From Acidobacteriota bacterium (GTDB lineage: Bacteria; Acidobacteriota; Thermoanaerobaculia; UBA5066), in the NCBI GenBank assembly GCA_016716715.1, contig JADJVE010000002.1, positions 310,001 through 374,000 of the forward strand: a stretch of 64,000 nucleotides of DNA. Direction: 5' to 3'. The notes beneath the pieces are model-generated. The model was not told where the DNA came from, did no database searches, and saw only the letters and a program-made list of their open reading frames with translations. Shown here in pieces: positions 58,547-64,000 of the stretch. Positions within the stretch are counted from its first letter, which is position 1. The number at the start of each line of letters is the position of its first letter. The translations under genes were made by a program, and so were the position numbers.

Positions 58547-59433
58547 CAGTTCAGGAACGCCTTGAGCGCGCGGCTCTTCATGGACCGCTTGATGCGCGCG
58601 ATGGCCTGCGCCTCGATCTGACGCACGCGCTCGCGCGAAAGGTGGAGCTCCTCGCCGATCTCCTGAAGCGTCATGGGCTCGCGCTCGCCCTCCGTGCCGT
58701 CCTCGGGGATCCCGAAGCGGCGGCAGAGGATCGCACGTTCCTTCTTCGGGAGCGCATCGAGGAGCGTACGCGTCTGGTCGATCGAGGACCGCCGGAGGAG
58801 CTGCTCGTCCGCGGCGGCGACGCTCGTCTGCTCGAGCGTGTCCCCGAGCGTGCGGTCCTCCTCGAGGCCGAAGACGCCGGAAAGCGACTCCGAGCTGCGG
58901 GTCATCCCCATGAGGTTCTCGGCGTCGATCACCTTCAGGCCCGCCTCCGCCGCGATCTCCTCCATCGTGGGCTCGCGGCCGAGCGCGCGCGTGAGCGCCT
59001 CCTTGATCCGCCCGAGCCGGGAATGGAGCGTCGCCTGCTTGTGGGGAAGGCGGATCGCGCCCCACTGCTCGGAGAGGGCGTTCGAGATCGCCTGGCGCAC
59101 CCACCACACGGCGTAGGTGATGAACTTGACGCCGCGCTCGGGGTCGAAGCGCTTCGCGGCCTGGATGAGCCCGATGTTGCCCTCGTTGATCAGGTCGAGA
59201 AACGAAACCTCGGGCGAGTGGAATCGCTTCGCGTACGAGACCACGAACCGCAGGTTGCCGCGCACGAGCTCGTCCACGGCTTCCTTGCGCGCCTCTTCGG
59301 GCGTCGAGAGGTCCTGGATGACGCGTCCAAGCTCCCGCTCGCGCTCCGCCGCGAGGATCGGATAGCGGGAAATGTCGTCCAGATACTTCCGGAGGACCTT
59401 GGAGTCGTCGTCGGGGCGCAGCCTTGAAGTCAC
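58546..59433 (-). CDS. RNA polymerase sigma factor, sigma-70 family
   Basis: This 295-aa sigma factor has regions 1.2 (LRKYLDDISRYPILAAERE), 2 (DLINEGNIGLIQAAKRFDPERGVKFITYA, then WWVRQAI), 3 and 4 (TLQEIGEELHLSRERVRQIEAQAI), but no region 1.1. It is smaller than the housekeeping RpoD and falls in the RpoS/SigB-like alternative group. Its position right after dnaK-hspR suggests a role in stress, although it does not look like RpoH. The start is a GTG embedded in overlapping palindromes (see the regulatory entry). Confidence 0.9.
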   Translation of the reverse strand: MTSRLRPDDDSKVLRKYLDDISRYPILAAERERELGRVIQDLSTPEEARKEAVDELVRGNLRFVVSYAKRFHSPEVSFLDLINEGNIGLIQAAKRFDPERGVKFITYAVWWVRQAISNALSEQWGAIRLPHKQATLHSRLGRIKEALTRALGREPTMEEIAAEAGLKVIDAENLMGMTRSSESLSGVFGLEEDRTLGDTLEQTSVAAADEQLLRRSSIDQTRTLLDALPKKERAILCRRFGIPEDGTEGEREPMTLQEIGEELHLSRERVRQIEAQAIARIKRSMKSRALKAFLN

Positions 59434-59451
59434 CGGCCGGTGATTATCACC
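59431..59451. promoter_or_regulatory. Overlapping palindromes at the sigma factor start
   Basis: CACCGGCCGGTG (59431-59442) and GGTGATTATCACC (59439-59451) share GGTG. The first includes the GTG start codon of the sigma gene. Alternative folding could hide or expose the start, or the second could be an operator. It sits in the 42-base gap after hspR. Confidence 0.4.
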
Positions 59452-59475
59452 CCCCGGACGGGGCTGCGGTATCCC

Positions 59476-59862
59476 TCAGTCGTACTTGAGGACGATGGCC
59501 CCCCGGGGCCGCACGGCGAGGGCCTTGGCGTCCTTCGGGCCGGCCCCGGCGCGCGCCGCGTGGTCCTTCGCGACCGCCCGGATGGCCTCCATGAGACGGC
59601 CGACCTCGCCCTCCATCCGGGCGAGGCGCGACTTGAGATCGAGGATCACCTCGACGCCCGCGAGGTTCACCCCGAGCTCGCGCGTGAGCGTGAGGATGAT
59701 CTCGAGCCTCTCGACGGTCTCGGTGTCGTAAAGGCGCGTGTTCCCCGACGAGCGCGCGGGCCGGATGAGGCCCTCGCGCTCGTAGAGGCGCAGCGTCTGC
59801 GGGTGCACGCCGAAGCGCTTCGCCACGACGCCGATGAAGACGTAGCCCTCCTCGCGGTCCAT
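59476..59862 (-). CDS. hspR: HspR-like MerR family repressor
   Basis: This 128-aa MerR-family protein has an N-terminal winged helix (VFIGVVAKRFGVHPQTLRLYE, then EGLIRPARSSGNTRLY) and a coiled-coil C-terminus. The location 6 bases downstream of dnaK and the family resemblance (HPQTLRLYEREGLIxP) identify it as HspR, the heat-shock repressor that uses DnaK as co-repressor in actinobacteria and others. No clear HAIR operator (CTTGAGT-N7-ACTCAAG) was found upstream of dnaK; only weak CTTGAC/GCTAAG half-sites are present. Confidence 0.85.
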   Translation of the reverse strand: MDREEGYVFIGVVAKRFGVHPQTLRLYEREGLIRPARSSGNTRLYDTETVERLEIILTLTRELGVNLAGVEVILDLKSRLARMEGEVGRLMEAIRAVAKDHAARAGAGPKDAKALAVRPRGAIVLKYD

Positions 59863-59868
59863 GGGGCG

Positions 59869-61776
59869 TTACTTCTTCTCTTCCACGACCTCGGCGTCGA
59901 TGACGTCCTCTTTCCCGGCGCCGGCCGGGCCGCCGGGCGCGCCGCCCTCGGGGGCGCCGCCGGCCGGCGGAGGAGCCTGCTTGTAGAGGGCCTCGGCGAT
60001 CTTGTAGCTCGCCTTCTGGAGGTCCTGCGCCGCCTTCTTGAGAGCCTCGGCGTCGCCGGACTGGCTCTCGAGGACCTTCTTCGCCTCGGCGACCGCGGCC
60101 GTCACGGCTTCCTTGTCGGCAGCCGGAACCTTGTCCCCGCTCTCCTCGACGATCTTCTCCGTCTGGTACACGAGCGAGTCGAGCTGGTTCTTCGCCTCGA
60201 TCGCGTCGCGGCGCTTCTTGTCCTCGCCCGAGTGCGACTGGGCGTCCTTCACGAGCTTCTCGACCTCGTTCTTGTCGAGGCCCGAGGAGGACGTGATCGT
60301 GATCTTCTGCTCCTTGCCCGTCCCGCGGTCCTTCGCCGAGACGTTCAGGATGCCGTTCGCGTCGATGTCGAACGTGACCTCGATCTGCGGGAGCCCGCGC
60401 GGGGCGGGCGGGATGCCGATCAGGGAGAAGACTCCGAGGAGCTTGTTGTCTCCCGCCAGGTCGCGCTCGCCCTGCAGGACCTTGATCTCGACGGACGTCT
60501 GCCCGTCGGAGGCGGTCGAGAAGACCTCGCTCTTCTTGGCGGGAATCGTGGTGTTGCGCTCGATGAGCTTCGTCATGACGCCGCCCAGCGTCTCGACGCC
60601 GAGAGAGAGCGGCGTGACGTCGAGGAGGAGCAGGTCCTTCACGTCGCCCGCGAGGACGCCGCCCTGGATGGCCGCGCCGATCGCGACGACCTCGTCGGGG
60701 TTCACGCCCTTGTTGGGCTCCTTGCCGAAGAAGTCCTTCACGATCTGCTGGATCTTCGGCATGCGGGTCTGGCCGCCCACGAGGACGACCTCGTCGATCT
60801 TGGAGGGGTCGACGCCGGCGTCCTTGAGGGCCTGCTTGCAGGGGCCCACGGACTTCTGGAGGATGTCGTCCACGAGCGACTCGAGCTTCGCGCGCGTGAG
60901 CTTCAGCGTGAGGTGCTTGGGTCCGGAGGCGTCCGCCGTGATGAACGGCAGGTTGACCTCGGTCTCGACGGTGGTCGAGAGCTCGATCTTGGCCTTCTCC
61001 GCGGCCTCCTTGAGGCGCTGGACGGCCATCGGGTCCTTCGAGAGGTCGATGCCCTGGTCCTTCTTGAACTCGGCCTCGAGCCACTCGACGATCTTCTGGT
61101 CGATGTTGTCGCCGCCGAGGTGCGTGTCGCCGTTCGTGGACTTGACCTCCACGACGCCGTCGCCGACCTCGAGGATCGAGATGTCGAACGTGCCGCCGCC
61201 GAAGTCGTACACGGCGATGAGCTCGTTCTTCTTCTTGTCGAGGCCGTACGCGAGGGCGGCCGCGGTCGGCTCGTTCACGAGGCGCTCGACCTTGAGGCCC
61301 GCGATCTGACCGGCGTCCTTCGTGGCCTGCCGCTGCGCGTCGTTGAAGTACGCGGGCACCGTGATGACCGCGCGATCCACCTTCTCGCCCAGGTAGGCCT
61401 CGGCGGCCTCCTTCAGCTTCGTGAGAATCATCGCGGAGATCTCGGGCGGCGAGAGCTCCTTGCCCCCGGCCGAAACGCGCGCATCGCCGTTCGCCGAACG
61501 CACGACCTTGTAGGGCACCATCTTCATCTCGGCGTTGACTTCGTCGAAGCGGCGCCCCATGAACCTCTTGATCGAGTAGACCGTGTTCTCCGGATTCGTC
61601 ACGGACTGGCGCTTCGCGACCTGCCCGACGAGGCGCTCCCCCGTCTTCGCGTACCCGACCACGGAGGGGGTCGTGCGACCGCCTTCGCTGTTCGCGACGA
61701 CTTCCGCGGTGCCCCCCTCGAGAACGGCCACGACGCTGTTCGTCGTGCCGAGATCGATGCCGATGATCTTGCTCAT
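59869..61776 (-). CDS. dnaK: Chaperone DnaK (Hsp70)
   Basis: DnaK (635 aa) is complete: IIGIDLGTTNSVVAV phosphate loop, VPAYFNDAQRQATKDAG, VYDFGGGTFDISIL, VLVGGQTRMPKIQ, the substrate-binding domain starting about residue 390, and a C-terminal lid ending in a Gly/Ala/Pro-rich segment and DVIDAEVVEEKK. The ATG at 61776 begins M-S-K-I-I-G-I-D. grpE and dnaJ are not in the window. hspR follows, so the unit is probably autoregulated. Confidence 0.97.
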   Translation of the reverse strand: MSKIIGIDLGTTNSVVAVLEGGTAEVVANSEGGRTTPSVVGYAKTGERLVGQVAKRQSVTNPENTVYSIKRFMGRRFDEVNAEMKMVPYKVVRSANGDARVSAGGKELSPPEISAMILTKLKEAAEAYLGEKVDRAVITVPAYFNDAQRQATKDAGQIAGLKVERLVNEPTAAALAYGLDKKKNELIAVYDFGGGTFDISILEVGDGVVEVKSTNGDTHLGGDNIDQKIVEWLEAEFKKDQGIDLSKDPMAVQRLKEAAEKAKIELSTTVETEVNLPFITADASGPKHLTLKLTRAKLESLVDDILQKSVGPCKQALKDAGVDPSKIDEVVLVGGQTRMPKIQQIVKDFFGKEPNKGVNPDEVVAIGAAIQGGVLAGDVKDLLLLDVTPLSLGVETLGGVMTKLIERNTTIPAKKSEVFSTASDGQTSVEIKVLQGERDLAGDNKLLGVFSLIGIPPAPRGLPQIEVTFDIDANGILNVSAKDRGTGKEQKITITSSSGLDKNEVEKLVKDAQSHSGEDKKRRDAIEAKNQLDSLVYQTEKIVEESGDKVPAADKEAVTAAVAEAKKVLESQSGDAEALKKAAQDLQKASYKIAEALYKQAPPPAGGAPEGGAPGGPAGAGKEDVIDAEVVEEKK

Positions 61777-61816
61777 TGACCTGGACTCCTCTGGCCCGTT
61801 CTTCGAGCCGGATGGC

Positions 61817-61845
61817 AAGATAGGATCTTAGCGCGTCATTGTCAA
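61817..61845 (-). promoter_or_regulatory. Predicted sigma-70-like dnaK promoter with overlapping inverted repeat
   Basis: On the minus strand TTGACA (61845-61840) and TATCTT (61822-61817) are separated by exactly 17 bases, about 40 bases before the dnaK ATG. The -35 is a perfect consensus. An inverted repeat AAGAT-AGG-ATCTT (61817-61829) covers the -10 and could be a repressor site. Confidence 0.65.
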
Positions 61846-61891
61846 GTCCGAGAACGAACACACCTACAGCCGCGAATTAGATCGCGGTAAG

Positions 61892-63199
61892 TCACTCCAC
61901 GACAGTAATTTCGCGGGTCGAGTGGGGCGCGAGCTCCTGCTCCTTCGTCTCCCTGAGGACGAGTGTCCGGGAGAAAAGGAGGTCCGGGTCGGTGTGCCCC
62001 TCCGGATCGAACCCGACGAGATAGAACTTCTCGCCCTGGACGATGTAGCGGTATTTCGTCCCCCAGGGGTCCTCGAGGTCGCGGGCCGGGACGATCTGCG
62101 AGGCCACCAGGGAATCCAGCCCGTCCGGGAGCCGCCCGGCGATCAGCGTGTACGTGTCGACGCCTTCGGCGAGCCGCCGCAGCTTGAGAAGCGAGAGGGA
62201 CTTCTCGTAGCCGCCGACGACGGCGTCGCGCCGCGGCGGCAGCGTCACGAGGTTCAGCGGGTTCTTCGATTGCATCCTCACGGCGAGCGCGAAGACGAGG
62301 GCGAGCCCCACCCCCGCGATGAGATTCAGGTCCAGCGGAGCGCGCGGTGCGCGGGCGGCCGGGACGCCGACGGGCAGCCCCGGTTCGTCGGGCGCCTCGA
62401 CGGCGCGCGGCATCGCTTCTTCCACGAGGCCGCGGCTCACGAGGTCGAAGAACGCCTTGCAGCCGTCGAACTCCGAGAGGAAGGCGAGCTCGTTGATCTC
62501 CGCGACCGTCCGCTGGCCGTCGACGAGCTCGTAAACGGACCACTCCGCGCGCGAGACGCGGATCGGCTCGGGACGCCTGTCGCGGGCCCGGCGCGCGACG
62601 GTCGAGTCCTCGACGACCTCGACCTCGTCCTCGTCCTCGGCGGGGATGACGGGCTGAGCGACCGGCACCTTCTGATACACGAGATCGAGCGACCAGACGA
62701 CCTTCTCGACGATGGGCCACTCGTCGAGCATCCGGGCGCCTTCCATGAGGAGGCGCTCGACCGAGATCGGCGCCGTGGACTCGGGGTCGTAGTCGACGTG
62801 GTCCGTCTGCTCGAAGACGTAGTCCCCGTCCGTCCAGCGGAAGAGGCCGTAGACGATGCGCCGGATCTGGATGTCGAGGCCGTCGCTGAGGTCCTGCGCG
62901 GAGCAGAACCCGTTGCGGAGAAGGATGAAACCGAGGCGCTGGAGCGTCTGGGCCTGCATCTCGAGGGCGCGGGCGAGCGCCTCGGGCGAGAGGCGGCGCG
63001 TTTTGACGAGGACGGTGCCGAGCCGCGTGTCGAGCCGCTGCGCGGAGGATTCGGCCGAGACGAGCTGCCCGTCGACGAACCCGAGCGTGACCGTATCGCC
63101 GGGGCTCCGCACGCTCAGGAGGCCCGTCTTGTGCTGCAGCGCGATGAGCTGGAGGATGTCCGCCAGCGAGAAGTCGCGGAGAGTGCCTTCGAGCGCCAT
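61892..63199 (-). CDS. DUF4388-domain protein with membrane segment
   Basis: This 435-aa protein starts with a DUF4388 domain (LRDFSLADILQLIALQHKTG, VTLGFVDGQLVSAES, residues ~1-100), which is common in Myxococcota and Acidobacteriota signalling proteins. The middle region resembles the second half of such proteins, with an acidic linker (residues ~200-215). A single TM helix lies at ~ residues 295-312 (LIAGVGLALVFALAVRMQ). The last ~120 residues resemble type II secretion GspG-like C-terminal domains (DGLDSLVASQIVP, DPWGTKYRYIV), but no prepilin leader is present. It lies 2 bases after the upstream gene. Function unknown. Confidence 0.7.
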   Translation of the reverse strand: MALEGTLRDFSLADILQLIALQHKTGLLSVRSPGDTVTLGFVDGQLVSAESSAQRLDTRLGTVLVKTRRLSPEALARALEMQAQTLQRLGFILLRNGFCSAQDLSDGLDIQIRRIVYGLFRWTDGDYVFEQTDHVDYDPESTAPISVERLLMEGARMLDEWPIVEKVVWSLDLVYQKVPVAQPVIPAEDEDEVEVVEDSTVARRARDRRPEPIRVSRAEWSVYELVDGQRTVAEINELAFLSEFDGCKAFFDLVSRGLVEEAMPRAVEAPDEPGLPVGVPAARAPRAPLDLNLIAGVGLALVFALAVRMQSKNPLNLVTLPPRRDAVVGGYEKSLSLLKLRRLAEGVDTYTLIAGRLPDGLDSLVASQIVPARDLEDPWGTKYRYIVQGEKFYLVGFDPEGHTDPDLLFSRTLVLRETKEQELAPHSTREITVVE

Positions 63200-63201
63200 C
63201 G

Positions 63202-64000
63202 TCAGGCCTTCCGCGGGGACGTGAACGCACCGATCAGCCATCCCGCGAGGGCGACGGTGCACCAGAACACGACCGCCAGCAGGCCGCCGGAGAGCGTGGG
63301 GCGCGGAAGCACGACGAGGCGCGGGCCCCAGAACGCCGCGAGCAGGCCGAAGGCGAACAGGCCGAACGCGAGGGACGCGAGCGGGAGTCGGGAGTCGAGG
63401 AACGCCGCGGCTCCCGGGAAGATCGCGTTCAGGATGCCGCGGAGGCGCTCTTCGAAGGACTTGCGGCGCCTCACGTCGTCCAGCTTCTGGAGCTTCGTCT
63501 CGATCGCCACGCCGTCCTTCTTCAGGTAGACGTGGATGCACTGCGAGCACAGGAGCGCGCTCTCGGCCGAGGGCTTGCAGAGGCGGCAGAAGGCGCGGCC
63601 GCACTTCTGGCACTCCGACGCGTAGCCGCGGCCGCGCTTGCGGAAGGAGTCGAACGCCCAGGCCGCGGCGACCGCGGCGAGGAACGCGGCGACGAGCGGG
63701 ACGCGGAAGCCGCCGAGCGGGTCCCAGGTGCGGTATTGGCCGAGAAGGCGCCGGCTGCGCCCCACGCGCTCCATCTCCTCGATCTTCCGGCGCGCCTCCT
63801 CGGGCGTGTACCCGATGGAAACGACCTTCACGAGCGTCGGCGTGTCCTGGAAGCGCTGGACGGCGTGCGCGTCGAGCGCACGGGCCTCCTGCAGCGTCTG
63901 GGCCGCCTCCACGGTGCGGAACGTCTCGGCGTAGAGGAGGGCGAGGTTGTAGCGCGCCGCGATCGAACGCGGGTCGCGCTTCAAGGCCTGCTGGTAGTCC
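63202..64000 (-). CDS. TPR/zinc-ribbon membrane protein (5' end outside the window)
   Basis: The frame is open to the window edge; the TTG near 63984 is only an internal codon, because the reading frame continues upstream as ...D-Y-Q-Q-A-L-K-R, typical of a TPR helix. The visible 266 residues contain at least one TPR (ARYNLALLYAETFRTVEAAQTLQ), a TM helix (VPLVAAFLAAVAAAWAF), a double zinc ribbon (CQKCGRAFCRLC ... CSQC), and two further TM helices near the C-terminus. Such TPR-membrane proteins often precede DUF4388 proteins; the pair may form one complex. Function unknown. Confidence 0.7.
   Translation of the reverse strand, partial: DYQQALKRDPRSIAARYNLALLYAETFRTVEAAQTLQEARALDAHAVQRFQDTPTLVKVVSIGYTPEEARRKIEEMERVGRSRRLLGQYRTWDPLGGFRVPLVAAFLAAVAAAWAFDSFRKRGRGYASECQKCGRAFCRLCKPSAESALLCSQCIHVYLKKDGVAIETKLQKLDDVRRRKSFEERLRGILNAIFPGAAAFLDSRLPLASLAFGLFAFGLLAAFWGPRLVVLPRPTLSGGLLAVVFWCTVALAGWLIGAFTSPRKA

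Noticed and set aside
61780..61860. HAIR operator for HspR
   Set aside because: Only weak CTTGAC and GCTAAG half-sites with wrong spacing; no CTTGAGT/ACTCAAG pair.

Overview
The window is high-GC bacterial chromosome, densely coded on both strands with short spacers and many 4-base stop/start overlaps. No rRNA, tRNA, CRISPR array, insertion sequence or prophage gene was seen. The gene mix suggests a free-living, at least facultatively anaerobic member of the Acidobacteriota: tandem MacB-like permeases, a CRTAC1/ASPIC-UnbV repeat protein, a DUF4388-like protein, a dnaK-hspR unit, an Ehr-type membrane complex and a selenium-dependent xanthine dehydrogenase cluster. A Myxococcota-like lineage is not excluded. 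This placement is inference from gene content only.

Layout. 1-3253 (minus): mutL and a secreted Xaa-Pro aminopeptidase. 3294-14021 (minus): two HTH-EIIA regulators followed by seven subunits of a hydrogenase-4/complex I-like membrane complex. Its catalytic subunit lacks all four Ni-Fe cysteines, so it is an energy-converting hydrogenase-related (Ehr) complex rather than a hydrogenase. 14130-18582 (plus): a MacAB-like efflux set (adaptor, ATPase, two permeases), then sua5. 19580-30678 (minus): a seven-gene operon like the anaerobic purine/uric acid degradation cluster (XdhD, two PLP lyases, SsnA, a short YgfK, YgeW, YgeY). 30764-32844 (plus): an MFS transporter and an epoxide-hydrolase-like enzyme. 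32822-37740: an RNase II-type exonuclease, a secreted TPR protein and pyruvate phosphate dikinase.

37866-40313 (plus) is the least familiar block. It holds a sigma region-2-like fragment, a translationally coupled TPR protein, a structured leader, an 18-residue hydrophobic peptide with a strong ribosome binding site, an unknown 136-residue protein and a 66-residue zinc ribbon. 40416-43394 encodes one polypeptide joining NfnA, NfnB, a zinc ribbon and a rubrerythrin domain. 43395-47015 (minus) holds two secreted or lipoprotein genes. 47072-51758 (plus) holds a dienelactone hydrolase, a molybdopterin oxidoreductase split by a one-base frameshift, an amidohydrolase and a secreted CARDB-like protein. 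51778-64000 (minus) runs from a TPR/zinc-ribbon membrane protein through DUF4388, dnaK, hspR, a sigma factor, a DnaC-like ATPase, a membrane protein, a SpoIID lipoprotein, AMMECR1 and a cysteine desulfurase-like protein to an acyl-CoA dehydrogenase.

Two observations cut across genes. First, a low-GC, near-palindromic motif (core GAAGATTTCTTYGAAAG and variants) recurs at least ten times inside coding regions, on both strands and in different reading frames. It therefore looks like a DNA-level element. Second, several redox modules (Ehr, XdhD/YgfK, NfnAB-rubrerythrin, molybdopterin oxidoreductase) lie within 50 kb, which fits an anaerobic or microaerobic lifestyle built on ferredoxin, NAD(P)H and molybdenum chemistry.
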